A DNA stretch of 64,000 bases from positions 182,418,955-182,482,954 of the forward strand of contig CANTUZ010000001.1 in assembly GCA_947846985.1 (NCBI GenBank), given 5' to 3'. The DNA comes from Fratercula arctica. Its lineage: Eukaryota > Chordata > Aves > Charadriiformes > Alcidae. The position numbers were made by a program, and so were the translations under genes. The notes beneath the pieces were generated by a model that saw nothing but the letters and a program-made list of their open reading frames with translations, made no database searches and was not told the origin of the DNA. Shown here one piece after another: positions 38,401-50,700 of the stretch; position 1 is the stretch's first letter, and each line of letters opens with the position of its first letter.

Positions 38401-40899
38401 AAGACAAAGATGAGCAAATAAAGGAAAGACCTCAAGGTGTGAAACCAGATAAACATCACAGGCAGGACTGAGATACTTATGCACTGAATAAAGCTTTATA
38501 CCATGAGTAATCCTGCAGATATTAGTAGGCCAAATGATGGAAAAAAACCCCTTTGTTACTGTGTGAGTAAGAAAATCACAATTTGGCCAATACTCAAATG
38601 AGAATGAAAAGTTCTTATCAGCAAAAGAGATTAAAGATTTTTTTAAAAGCAATGTTGGAGCACTTTTAAAGCTTACTTGTATCCAAAACAAAACTACCAT
38701 GAGTCTTAATTTTTCCAGTGTTTTCACTGTTAAGGAAGAAAGCTTTACAGCTTTCTAAAACCTGATGCATAAACCACTGTGATTGTCAAGTACGATTTTC
38801 TTATAATACATCATCCGGTTGTTCAGAAGGAAGAAGACAATGGTCTGTATACAAAATAAAATAACCTCCACATTATTATGTTCTGGATCAGAAAAAGGAA
38901 AGGGTAATTTTAGACATCTCTGTATTTGGCAGTTTTGCAGGATCTAAGGTAGACTATGAATTACCTCCTTTGAACAGATCCATATCAGATATGTAATTAC
39001 ACTTCTCAAGGACAAACCCACCCAAATCAAAGCAGGGATCGTCAAAAGTCATGCAACAGCTAGGCTCCCCCTGAAATTAAAAACATAGCAGTACCAAGAG
39101 CATTTCAATAAAGGAGGATGTTAAACAACCTATCTTCTCCAGTTTCTTTCAGTTAGCTACAAGATTTAAGATACATTCTTTCCAAGTCCAGAATACACTC
39201 CAGGTACTTTCTATCTTCAAGCTAAGGACAGATATACTAAGATGCGTTATAACCAAAGGTACACAGTGTTGGCATGTTGTAATTACAACAACATTATCAG
39301 CTTTAAAAAGAAAAATTAATGTCCCCACTTTTAACTAGAAACAGGTGGAAATAATGACATGAAAAAAAAAAAAAACCTACTCAAATTGAAATACTGCACT
39401 GGGATGTAAGGCACAAATTTTTTAATCCTGTTTGTGCATTTGAACTGCAAACGTCTAACCTGTGATTAATTATCATGTAATCCAAAACATTTCTCTTTAA
39501 TCCTCAAGTTAATGGAGAAAAAAATAATCTGGATCAATAAAACTGTAACAGCTTGACATATTCAGTAGATACACACTAAACTAACGTGGCAGATCTACAG
39601 TAAATTGCAACACTTAATCTATCCATGTCATTTTCTCAGGAAGAAAATAAGTTTGTGTAAATCATGTGTTCACTCCCACTCTAATAACTCCATCCTGCGA
39701 ACACTTACAGACTTTGGTTTTCTTTCTCGTGTGATCAGTGGCAATGAGTAACAGGTCTTGGCCAGCCAAGTCAAAGTGTTTACAGAGTAAAGCAGAGGGT
39801 GGAATCCAGTCTACCTCACCAATAGTTTAGACGTGTTGTGTCAGGGTTATTGTAAGCAAGGAAAGGGCTGACTCATTGCATTTAAATCTGCTTTACGCAA
39901 GGAGAGCTCTTCAGAAAACATATCCCACTATGTTCGACTTCTTGCATTTCTCCCATCTTCAGAGGAGCTCACGAACTCTTCAAGGGAAATCCAGTCCTCC
40001 CAAGCTTTTCTCTTCACCTGAGGGTATGAGGAACCATGAGCAATTTCCAGGTGTTTCTGGCTTCCAAAAGCCAGTCTTCATGACCTTCTTCAAAGGACCT
40101 TGAGGAGTGTGCTATAGCGAGATGCTGCAGCACGATCCCTGCTGCAGGCTTGGGACTGGAGCCAGGCAATGGGCCTTGGGACCTGCTTGGGAAGGGGAAC
40201 CACACATGTCCACCCTCCTGGCAAATGCTGCCAACACCAGAGCACAGGGTGCCTTAGGGGACCCCCCAGCCCTCTTGTTGTCCAGGGCTGGCCAGCAGAC
40301 AGGCACAGTGAAAAGCCCACGGAAGCCCACCACCGCCCGAGAGATGGCCATTTTGAACCATGCCTGTCTGTCACACACACACTGGCCAGTAGTAGAGGAG
40401 CTGGGAAGATCACGATGGATAAACCATGGTTGTCTCCCAGGTAGAATCTTCCAGCTCCTAGTTAGAAAGGGTCTGAGCCTGGGAATATGAGCTGGCAGGT
40501 CGAGCACTCACTCACTCAGGAGCTGGCGTAGGTTGGAGAGGCAGACCTATGCCCAAACTGGCTGGACTAGGGGTGATGCAGTGGTTGTCCCATGTAAAAC
40601 AGAAAAACATCCCAGAGCTGGGTTTGGAGCACTAAAGACCCCCACATATGCCCTGACTTTTGTAATTACCTCTCTATTGCCCTGGTATTCTGCTCCTCCT
40701 CCTCCACAGGAGGCCAGCCATGGTGACACCAGGGGAGCGCTGCTCAGCGAGGGAGAGCAAAGGCTGTAATTAACAACTGAGCTGAGCATCTGAGCAGAGA
40801 ATTTTCTCTTGGTAGCCGTGTCACTCTATAGCATTAATAAATTCCTCTTGGAAAAAGGCCTCTTTAAAGTCCATATTCAGGAAGAAAAGCTTGATTATT
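35498..40899. other. Unique non-coding sequence, no gene seen
   Basis: At 35550-35740, words such as TAAGCACCTAA and AAGTTAGGTGTTTG recall a diverged amniote repeat rich in AGGCACCTAA words, but the match is weak. At 36949-37498 two frames of 111 and 178 codons overlap on the plus strand. Their translations are low-complexity and show no domain. A 16-bp perfect palindrome, TGTTGTAA plus its reverse complement, lies at 39275-39290 and is centred on a TAATTA core. An A run lies at about 35936-35947. At 40.1-40.5 kb, overlapping frames occur on both strands in GC-rich DNA. Confidence 0.5.
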
Positions 40900-40921
40900 C
40901 CCCCCCACCCCCCCCCACCCC
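40900..40921 (-). repeat. C-tract, G-quadruplex/i-motif candidate
   Basis: The plus strand reads seven C, A, nine C, A, four C. The minus strand is therefore nearly pure G over 22 nt and contains enough G runs for intramolecular quadruplex formation, with an i-motif possible on the plus strand. It may also simply be an unstable mononucleotide microsatellite. Confidence 0.7.
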
Positions 40922-42215
40922 ATACTGTTTGTTTTCCAAATGTTAAAATCACCGAAGAGACATTCTGACTTCTCTTGGGATGCAACTATCTAGAATTAGT
41001 GATGTTACTTATTATTCCTACCATAAAGAACAAAGAATTGCAACAGTATCCAGTTAGATTATTTTCTTATCTCTCTCTTCCTACAGAAACTGTTTTGAAT
41101 ATTGCTGAATATTTCACTTCAGCCACTTTATAAGAGAGTCTCATCTGAACAAGTTTCAGCCCTTCCTAAATATATGGTTTTCATTGCATTCGTATTTGTA
41201 TCACAACTGTTGTTTATGTCAGTTTAAATGTTTTATTTCTCGTCATTTAGCCCTTGTATTTTCAGTTGCTACAGAAAGAAATTTATGGTTGAATCAGCAA
41301 AAGATTTTATGAGAATGTCAGTCTGTTTTAGCATGGTCTGTGGAGAAAACAACCAGAGGCATGTTGCCTGCCCTCTGTCTTATCCGAAATAATTTCTTCT
41401 GTAGAGACAGGTGTGCTGCAGTGGTGGTGTTCCCACCCAAAAGGGTATAAAGCCTTAAGAGCTGTGGAAGATGTGGAAAGCAAGGGAACAACAGTGTTTC
41501 CTTCTAACAAGAAGTATCTTCAATACTCCTCCTCCTTCAGGAAGAGGCAGGCATGGGGAAGGAGGTGTGGAGTGGTTTTGGCTAACGTGAGGGCATGTCT
41601 GCAACTTTGTCCTTCTGAGAAATGGAGCTGATAGGCCAAAGGGAGCCTCCTTGCTTTGCTCACTCTTGCCAGCTCTTGTGGCTTCACATGGGACCTTTGA
41701 TATTAGCTGTTTCTCTTGTAGCTTCAACTCCTTGGGGCATGTGTGGGTGAGACTTTCAGCTTCTACTTGTAGAGCTACAAACTTTTTTGATAGGGAGAGA
41801 AGTGAGAAACAAGACCCAAGTGTACCTTAATAGCAAAAGGCCCGAGAGGCAAATAAAACATGCACAATTACTTTCATGAATATCATGATTCCTATGCCAG
41901 TTGCAGGAATTTTGAACCAGACTGCTGATTTTTTTAGCTTGCAGCTTACAGTGCTCCTTATTAATGTCCTAGCCAATCAATCACCTTTTAAAAACATTTT
42001 TACTTTTATGGTATTTTTCTTCCAACTCTCCCCAGCCCCCAAATATATAACGCTGGACTAAGCCATGCGAGACTCTGATACTGATCTCAAAAAACTGTTG
42101 CAGATGTTAACCAATTCATGTCTGTAAACATCTACAAAAAAAAAAGTGATATAAAAATTCTAATTATAGTGGTCACCATTAAGGTATGTAAAATTTTGCT
42201 TTCTGCCTGGTTAGA
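40922..42215. other. Unique non-coding sequence, no gene seen
   Basis: Only short frames without domain signatures were seen. No repeat family was recognised. Confidence 0.55.
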
Positions 42216-42254
42216 GTTACCATGGTATTATCTATGCTAGGGTGCCATGGCAAC
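42216..42254 (+). promoter_or_regulatory. Two adjacent X-box-like (RFX) sites
   Basis: GTTACCATGGTATT (42216-42229) and GGTGCCATGGCAAC (42241-42254) both resemble the palindromic RFX X-box, GTNRCCNNRGYAAC. The second matches at every defined position except the first T. The first has a perfect left half and a degenerate right half. They lie 25 bp apart start to start, roughly two and a half helical turns. RFX factors bind such sites in ciliary and neural gene regulation. No target gene is visible in the window. Confidence 0.45.
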
Positions 42255-45200
42255 TTTAAATACTTGCAAATGGTAATTATATACATGTTAACGTTGACCA
42301 CTGCGTTATTGAGTGAATCACTGAGGTTTGTAAGGACAGAAACAACTTCAATAAGGTAAGAAATGCTGTGTGAGAGCTGAAGCAAACAAAGAGAAAACAG
42401 CAGATCTATAAGAGTGAAAATACTAGGTGGCCTTTAACATCTTGGATTCTGTTTGGTTCTGTAAACTGTGCATAGGAGCTACTGAAATAAGAACTAACAA
42501 ACCCATCAATGTCTTTCACTAAACCATCAGAAAATAAATCTCCCCTCCTACATCCACAGAAATGTGTCCTGTGTCTTCACTTAACACTTAAAGATATATA
42601 TGTAAAGAGCGAGGTTAGCGAGGAAGGCCAAGTCTTTCTGAAGAATGTTCAAGATGAATGGGAATGAAGGTTGTTCAGAAATTTTATTCATGTTGGAGAA
42701 GTGCCAGTTGCACTCATTGTTAATATTTGAAAAATTAATTGTACTTGCCAAAAGACCCTTTCAAGACAGATGCTTCAGTTCCTTTTAAAAATGCAAGATC
42801 AAAATATGTATCATCAGTTACTTTATTTTGAAACATTACAAACTCTGTCCAAGATCAAATTCATGACACGGTCACACAAGCTGATAGTTAAGATCAGGTT
42901 TGGGGCCTTTATTTATTTTGATAATAGGCTGTTTCTCCATCACTAACATTTAAGAAGAAAGAAAATAGTAATAATATGAAAAAGATGATCTGTGTTTTTT
43001 TAAAGGGGGAAAAACCTTCCTAGGAAGAGGGCAGGCCTCCAACAAGTATTGGGAATCCCAAACACCCTTTACTTCCCATTAATCCTATGTCAGATCCTGC
43101 ATGGCTGGAGCATTATAATGCACTGTTGCTGTGGGTCTCGCCAGAGGAAGGTAGGATCAGTGATCAGTGCTGAAAGGTGAGGGAGATGCTAAGAAGCTGA
43201 TAAAGCTGAGATCTGAAGCAGGTCAGGACAGCGACCGTACCAGCCCCCAGGTAGGATGTGCTGTAGGAGCGATCAAGAGAAAGCAATGAAGAACTGGGTG
43301 ATCCAGTTGTGTACTACTGATCCGGTTCTGTATTGCTAAGCTTAGTATTAATATTTATATTATTTTGTGTCCCTCTTACAAGTGTGATTAAAAAAGCTTC
43401 ATAGGGTTTCATAATACATGATTAGAATTTCCCCCACCCATGGAGTTAAATAAATTCTCTTCCGCTTTGTAAAGATAAAGCATGATGTATAATATATGAC
43501 TGGGAATCAATGGCCATATCTTCTGTACATATAGAGCTGGACATGCGCCAGATATTCCAGACACAAGTCTGCTTCCCAGAGAGTATTTGCCTTAAGGAGT
43601 GGTATCTGAAGAAGTTTTATAACCACCCAGTATCTTTGTTACCTCTCTCCCCAGTGTTTCTGCTCTGAGGTGTCTCTTATCATTTTTCAGATCAAATTTT
43701 CTCCAGCTATTTCCTGGCATCCACTTTGGATACCTGATTTTTTTATTGCCATTCTTTGGCCACTGAGATAAATGGTTTAATAGTCATTAAACAATGCAGC
43801 AGCCAGCATTGCTCTAAAGATAACTTGATACATGCTGCTTCAGAAACTGCCTCCGACAAAGCGCACTGTGGGCACAGCTCATGTGAGTGTGAGAGTGCAG
43901 GTATGCAGAAAAGACAATTATTTTTGTCTCAGCTAATATAAAATACATACTGGGGACTGTTTGATTCAGGAAGCTTAGCCAGCCCCTGTATTTTATGGTA
44001 TATCCACTCACCTGAAATTAGAATGTCTTGAACCATCAGTGATAAAAGATTTGTGTGGGACAGCAAGGAGGTAACAACAGCACCAACATCCGGGTTACAG
44101 AGAAGTTTTAGAAAAATTAAGTTAATTTAAAGTAGTTATGAAAAACTCTTGCTTCAAGGTTGTACTTCTCTGTAAAGGAGGCAGGACTCGCTGGTGAGAC
44201 TCTGCAAGGAGCAGGTGGGACAGGAGGAAGCTGGTACTGCCAGAGTCCTGCAGTCTTCACGGCAGGGCTTGAAGATGGAAATTAGGTATGAGCTAAATAT
44301 TGGAGCAGGCTTAATTTTAGTAATATATCCAGCAGAATCTGATGGGTGATGGGTCTTCGACCTAACAGGGAAGAAAGCTATAATAAGATCCAATGCCTAG
44401 GAGCTGAATGTTGACAAAATTCAGTCTAGAAACAAGAATCTGAACTACAGCTACCGGAGTGATTAACTACTAGAATAATGTGTGCAGGGATGAGTAAATT
44501 CCTCCAGACAAAGACCATCCATTTTCCTAAATGGCAAAGCTTCAAAGAGGAGTTCTGAGCACAGTGCAGAAATTAGTGAGTACATTTTCCTGGCAACTGT
44601 CCTGTGTCACGCAAAAGGCCGTGCCAGCCCATCAGCACCACACCTTCAGGTCTTCAGGTCCTCTTCATTTGCTCCATAACCGGGTGTACTCCAGAGGTCT
44701 GCATGGCTGCTGCAAGGCCACAGGCAACATCCAGCACCAACACTGTTCTTCGGGAGATGATCTCACTGCAAACTTGAAAGTCAGGTCAGGTGAATTGAAA
44801 ATTTCACGTGTTTTTGAACCAGCACAGGGCTACTTTCAAACTCACCAGAGCTGCTCATCTAGATTTTAAAAATCTGTAGGTTCATCTTCTTTGACACAAA
44901 ATCCTCTGGTTATGGCATCCTATAGTTCTTCTTGGCACTGCCAAAAATGTAGGTAGGGCAGAAACAGTAAAAAAGAAACTAGTCAAACGTAGCTTATGAC
45001 AGAAATCTCCAGTACTGATGAATTATGAAACACAGATATTTTCTCTTTCTAATCTGCTGAGTTTATCCTTTTTCAGGAAGGCAATATATCTCAGGAATGG
45101 ATCTAAACATATCGGAAGACCCATTCCAATGAATGTTTAAGTCGTTTTACAGATGTTGCTGAACTGGGGACTAGCAAAGGGAAAGCTTTTGGCCACTGTT

Positions 45201-46530
45201 CTCCGTCCGATCTCTTATCTTCCAAGACAGGCTAGCTGGTCCCCTCTATTTACAGAAATTTCAGAAAATGGCAGGAATTCTTTTGTTCTGTGTTTTCATA
45301 CCATGCAGCAAAGTCCATGTCTTTTCACAGTACACATTCCCAAGGTGCAGCAAGAGCTAGAATAAGCAGTTTCACTGGGTCCCTGTCTGCCTCCGAGCTC
45401 AGGAAGGTGTTTCCCTTAGGCCTACAGAGTATCTTCAGTGACTCATGGCCTTTTGCATCTTGTCTTTCTGAAACTACAGACTGTTTGAAATTTCACTAAG
45501 TTTCACTCTGTGTATATGGATTTTGTAGGATCCAAGATTCAAAATGAAAAGCAGGGATCAGAAATTTATGATACAACTGGTCAGTATAATAAAAAAAAAA
45601 AAAAAAAGAGGTTTACAATGAAAGAAGAGAGAAAGAGCCAACCATTCTACACAAATATACATTATTTAGTGCAAAACTCCATCCTTCCCCAGATTCTTGA
45701 TTTTTCAGCCTTTGCATAGCATCACTTTCAAATAATTAATGAGCACAGCTCCCGGAGACCTCAAAGGCTGTTTAGATTTTGGGTTTTTTTATCTGCATCT
45801 AATCTATTTTTCTACAACAGCTTTGAGGTAGATTCCTATAGTTTGTGCTAGGAATTTTAACCTCATGAAAAGGCTTGTATAGACCAGAGTCAGACAAAAG
45901 ATGACAAAGCTCTGTTATTGCAAAGCGATAACGCTCAAGAGATTCTATTATGCGTCTGTCTCTCCCAGTACGCTGAAGCATCAGATTCTTGCATATATGG
46001 ATTAACTTCCAGTCAGCACAGATAAAAGACTGTTGGTGGTGTTACTTTCGCTAAATCCTCTCTCACTGGGGATTTTTTGTCATTTTCTGTGGCTAAGCAG
46101 TACACATGCAGAAAGGGAAGAATGCTGACGTGGGTGAAAAAAGTAGAGTGGTTACCTTTTCCTGGTCAGAGCACAAAACACTCCTGCAGCTGTCAGAGGT
46201 CATGGCAAGGATGCTGTGCCAAGCACTGCTCATCCCTCACTGATGGAAGCCCACCGCCTTCAGATATTTTGGAAAACATGCATTTCATGAAAACCTCTGC
46301 CAAGCCTCAGCAGTTATGCCAGATTTTGTCCAATCATGATGATTAAGACCTTTGGCAAAAGCACAGGAGTTTGGGGAATGGGGTGCCTTGGGGGGAGGTA
46401 TGGGTTTCTGACCTGAGGCACCAGCACCACTGGTAATGCCTGGTCCAGGAGGCAGGTCCTACAAGCTCCAGCTGCTGGTAGCTACAACGCAGCTCTTGAG
46501 GACGGGCATCCCTGTGCCCACCACGCACCT
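42255..46530. other. Unique non-coding sequence with small tandem repeat and A run
   Basis: An imperfect 19-bp tandem pair, TGATCCAGTTGTGTACTAC then TGATCCGGTTCTGTATTGC, lies at 43299-43336 with 15 of 19 positions identical. A run of 17 A lies at 45591-45607 after AGTATAAT. It could be the tail of an old retrocopy, but no target duplication or gene-like body was found upstream. No exon is recognised. Confidence 0.55.
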
Positions 46531-46565
46531 GGGGGTGGGTCAGGGAGAGGGTCCTGTGGGGCGGG
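46531..46565 (+). other. Canonical G-quadruplex motif
   Basis: Within 21 bases (46531-46551) there are four G runs of 5, 3, 3 and 3, separated by loops of 1, 3 and 3 nt. This fits the strict four-run, short-loop quadruplex pattern. Two further runs, GGGG and GGG, follow at 46558-46565. The surrounding 46480-46600 is locally GC- and CpG-enriched. Such motifs are concentrated at promoters and other open chromatin, but no transcript is visible here. Confidence 0.75.
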
Positions 46566-47554
46566 CAATGCCAGCTCTCGCCTGCCCTCTCCAATGAAGC
46601 AGCAACGTGTCTGAAGCCCTGCAGCAGAGCCCAGCAATTTGCGCAGGACAATGCCTACGTCGTCTTTCCAAAAACTCTCCAAAAGATTTGGAAGATGCAG
46701 GAGGCTAACAAGGAAAAAAAATCACTGCCTTTTCCAGTGCAAGATCTACAGGGTGTCAAACAAAACTAAAGGACCAGGTGAAGCTGGACGGTAAATTCAA
46801 ACTGAACAAAAGGCGATAGTCCTCATTCACTTATGACTACAAGCCATTGCAGACGACAGCAGCTTACACAAGCTCACAAAGAAATTGGATGAATTCATGG
46901 ATGAAAAATCCATCTTGCACTTTTAAATAGAAAGAAACTACTGCTGGCTCAGGAAGCACCTGCACCACAAATCACTGAAGCTGCGACACTGGGCCAGGGT
47001 AGTTTCATTATACGTTTCTCCTGGTTTTTTGCTTTTCCTTAAGCATCTTCTATTGGACAGTCTTGGATACAGACTTCTGGAGCTTTGATCTGATCCAGTT
47101 TATGGTTATTCTTGTAGTCCCATAATCTTCAGAGAATCTTGGCCAAACCTATGATGTTTAAGGAAAATTTATAATTTGTGCAAGCGAGTGTGATCTACTG
47201 CAATAAATACATAATTGAAGGCAGGGACATATGGGGCTTTTTTTGAGTATTGATATGCTAAAAGTAATTGAAATCATCCTATACAAGTTGTTTCTCACTT
47301 TTCACTTGGCTACACTTAATTTCTTTTACTAACCTGCCCACATGCTTAGCTTTCTTAATGCTGCACTGTAGTATGAAGCAGATCTGTGAAGTCACTGGTG
47401 GAACACAGCCAGGGGGTGGGAGGTTTGGGTCCAAAGTTTGCAGTTTGATTTCTATGTCTTTCAGCAGGAAAAAAAAAATAAAATTGCAGTGTATGTGTAG
47501 CTGTTCATAAACCCCCAGTCTGTCAGATAAAATATGAAATAATAAACCCATGCG
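46566..47554. other. Unique non-coding sequence, no gene seen
   Basis: No recognisable exon, RNA gene or repeat was seen. Confidence 0.55.
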
Positions 47555-47645
47555 CTTTAGAGCAAGGGCAGTGCCTGGGGTTCCTGAGATCTGGAGCCAG
47601 GTACCCAACTCTGCCACTGGTCCAGTAAGTGACCTTGCCATGCTC
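47555..47645 (+). repeat. Possible MIR-like SINE fragment (sense)
   Basis: The words GAGATCTGGAGCCAGG, then CTCTGCCACTGG, then TAAGTGACCTTG occur in the order and at roughly the spacing of the MIR core (GCTCTGGAGCCAG, CTCTGCCACTTA, GTGTGACCTTGG). The match is short and diverged. On the minus strand this overlaps the longest open frame of the window (47523-48131, 202 codons). That overlap argues against the frame being a gene. Confidence 0.4.
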
Positions 47646-49084
47646 CTCCTCTTCCTCACTCCCACCTAGATGTTGGTATCTGCCAGATGATGTGCTCATT
47701 GTGCCTATATTCACTCCCCATGCAGACCACATCTCTATGACTGTACGGAACAGACGCAGGGCAGAGGCACAGCAGCGCAGTGATTCCCAGGAGAGGGAGC
47801 CCTGGCCAATTTTGGCCAAAGCTGTGCTGGGGACATGGGTGGTGCTGGCCAGGGACTGCACCCAGCTGGCAGCATGTGTGTGACACCCCCTTTGGAGGGG
47901 AGAGAAGTTGGAGTAAGAGAATATTTTATGGAGACACAAGTCCCATTTGATTTGACAGTTTAGATGCAGCCTGTGAGTCCAGATACAGTTAGTTTTCAAA
48001 GTAGAAGATGGGCTGGGAAGCCACTGAAGGCAAAAGGAAGTCTTTCCTTTTATGTTGATAGGGTCTGGACCAAGCCTGCTGTGCTCAGTCAGGCTGGCGT
48101 TCGGGGCTAGAGAAATCCTAAAGGAACACAAAAAAAATGTCTATCAGTTCTGTGAGGATGCGTATAGGTATACCTGGCATTTTAACAAATAATTTTTGGG
48201 CTACTGTCTAAGAGATGACAAAAATCAATGAATTTTAAGGGAAGCAACTTTTAGCATGGAAAAAGTGGGAGTTTAAAGTGATTACTCATTTCTGGATCTG
48301 TTTTCCTTATTGAGGGAATGCAGCACTGGAGTAGATAATGCAGCAGTTTACAGCACTCGAAGGCACCAACTGTGCTATTTTCTGTTCCCTGACGCTCACA
48401 AGCAACAGCCCTACGAGCTGCAGCTGATGCTAATGACTTTCATACACCAGAACCATATGAAAGTCTTACAGCCATTGCGATTTGTCTATTGTATCCTGTT
48501 ACGACAGCATTGCTGTACCAGTATTCCAGCACAATATTAATGTGATGCAGATGTATTAAGCTATTATATCCCTGTTTCTACGGAAGTATATTAGCAGAAG
48601 AGACATGTGGGTACTGTTGTACTCAGGTCTTCAAAGAATCCCTGAGTGGTCCAAACACTTTCAATTCCCAGAAACATTCAGCTTGTAAGCTATTGACCAA
48701 AAATGTCTAGACCATCCAAAATAATTTTTGGCAGGTGAGCTGAAAAAGATCCAAACTCCTTTTTTGAAATATGGCTATATTTATATAGACACATAAAATG
48801 TCACATAACAGGTAACAAATTTTTAATAACAGTAGGTTGCAAATAGCATTGCACCAAATATCCTAACTCCACGGCCTTCAAGAATGGTCTCCAGGCAAAA
48901 TGAAAACATAGGAAAATATTTTGTAGTGCTCTTTTCTGTCTTTCTTTCAATATATTGGCTTCTCAGTATTTAAAGTAAGTTTGCTGATATTGGGATAGAG
49001 TGTATCATCAGTTCAAGTGAGGAGGGAAGGCTTTATTTTCAGTATAACTATGGGTAAGTACTATCTACTTCAGAGGGTACTATG
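47646..49084. other. Non-coding sequence, includes most of a 202-codon chance frame
   Basis: The minus-strand frame 47523-48131 is the longest in the window. Its translation has a run of five Glu, no domain motifs, and other frames open across the same bases on both strands. I treat it as chance. The remainder is AT-rich with no recognised feature. Confidence 0.5.
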
Positions 49085-49440
49085 GGGCTTAATTAATGTT
49101 TACAGTGCCTCGGGAGCCTTACCCACATTAAAAGTATAATAAGAACTAGTCCTAATTAACTTCCTACTAAAAAGCAAAGTTTCATGAAGTTTTAAAGCAG
49201 AACAGTGGGTGAATTTGTAAACCCCATTTATTTGAATCCCTGGAGTAGGAAAAGTTAGTGGGGAAAGTAGTAAAAATCTTCAATTAATTTTCCTCAACCT
49301 GGGGGATTTAATTAAGATGTTAGCAAAAACCTGCACATTTCCTGTGGGTATTTCTTATTTAATTTCCAGTTTCACAAAGACAGATCTTTCAGCTTAGAAC
49401 AGATTCTGCAAGCCACAAAGAGACTAATTGAAAAATAGAT
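49085..49440. promoter_or_regulatory. Cluster of homeodomain-type TTAATTAA sites
   Basis: Within about 345 bp are TTAATTAA (49089-49096), TAATTAA (49153-49159), AATTAATT (49282-49289), TTAATTAA (49308-49315) and TAATTG (49425-49430). An 8-bp TTAATTAA is expected roughly once or twice in 64 kb of AT-rich DNA, so two exact and two near copies here are notable. Paired and single homeodomain proteins bind such cores. The segment is otherwise repeat-free, which fits a conserved enhancer, but this is inferred from motifs only. Confidence 0.3.
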
Positions 49441-50575
49441 GTTAGTTTATTAAAATTGAACTGGGTACAGATCAAATTATCTAGACAAAATTCAACAGTT
49501 GTATGCAGCACCTTAAACCATTTACATACTGTAGCTTCCTTGCTTTGAATTTCTTTTAAAAGGACGGCTTAGGATCTCAGAATGTACCTCACCGGCATAA
49601 TTCAGCACCATGTGGAGATACCTGAGCTACCTGTGAAAGAGCCAATTCGAGTGTTGGAAGCTACATATCTCTGTGAGCTCAGAATTATATCTGAGTTAAT
49701 TAGTCCTGCAGAGAAGAGGAATATATTAGCTTCAGTGGAGCAAAATATAACATAGTGATACCCGAGCTACATTCTCTAGACATACCCTCTAGGGATGCAT
49801 TTCCAGTTGAGAAGTAGGAAACTATTAAAAGGGCCTGCAGCATGGCGTGCAATGCACCACACCAAAGAGGAGTGCTTGCCTTTGCCCTCAGGGTGCATCT
49901 ACACTCACAGGTAGAAGAAGACCCACTTCCATGTGCAGAACTATAAGCATCCTCAAAATTTTACATTAACGTGCCACCAATCCTGGCTTTACCTCTACCC
50001 ATCAAGCAAACCACTGTGGAGAAATGTGACAGCTGCAAAAGCCCCATTTCCTGGCATGTTGGGGCAAAAAGTTGTAGTTTAGAAGGCATCAGAGCTGATG
50101 AGCTCCATCCATGTGAGGAAACAGCAATGGAACAATGGATGACTGAAGACAAAAAGAGAGGGGTTATAGAGAAAGAAATTACATCCTTTTCTTGGAGAGT
50201 GTGGGTGACCTTTAGAAAGTAAAATACTTGTCTCAAAACCGAATCAGGACAGGCAGGGGTCTATATTCAGTTCTGAGGCTGAGTCCTGGGTCTGGGAGGT
50301 TCTTGTTCCCTCTCTTCACTTGCCTGGCTTTCTAGCTTCTCTGCTTCTCTCACAAGGCCACTTAGTGCTCAGTACTTGTCACCAGGTTCTTCCACCTCTC
50401 TGAGCCTGAAGAGATCTTCTGCCTTTGGGGGAAATGTCAGCAGCATCTAGCACCTCTGGTACACCCCACAGCTCGAGGAGCCTGGTGACGCGAATGAGTC
50501 TTGAAGCTACCTGGTGATAAGTCTTGAAGCTCCCTGCCAGCAACATGCTTAATTTAGACATGCGAATACACCTAC
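49441..50575. other. Unique non-coding sequence, no gene seen
   Basis: A stretch near 49760-49800 and 49890-49925 (CCCGAGCTAC, AGACATACCCT, GTGCATCTACACT) recalls words frequent in reptile hAT-type or SINE repeats. The match is too weak to call. No exon is recognised. Confidence 0.5.
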
Positions 50576-50700
50576 AGCAGTAGATGCTTAAGGCTAAGAT
50601 TTTCAAAATAGGTTTGAAGGAATTAAACACCCAACTCCTATAGACTTTCTCAGTCTAAGTGCTTTTCTGGATTGGGGCCAGAGTGCTAATCAACTTGCAG
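50576..50700. repeat. Possible old amniote interspersed repeat
   Basis: The segment reads GCTTAAGGCTAAGATTTTCA, then AATTAAACACCCAACTCCTA, then TTCTCAGTCTAAGTGC. This has the style of a diverged amniote repeat that carries TTTTCAAA and GGCACCCAACTCC words in this order. I am recalling the style and not a named consensus, so family and boundaries are unknown. Confidence 0.25.

Noticed and set aside
39275..39290. 16-bp palindrome centred on TAATTA
   Set aside because: About one 16-bp palindrome is expected in 64 kb by chance.
45591..45607. A17 run as the tail of a processed pseudogene
   Set aside because: No gene-like body upstream and no flanking target duplication was found.
47523..48131. 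Longest open frame (202 codons, minus strand)
   Set aside because: It overlaps a probable MIR-like fragment, other frames are open over the same bases on both strands, and the translation has no domain or recognisable family.
49750..49925. Reptile-type repeat with words such as AGACATACCCT
   Set aside because: The matching words are too short and scattered to name a family.
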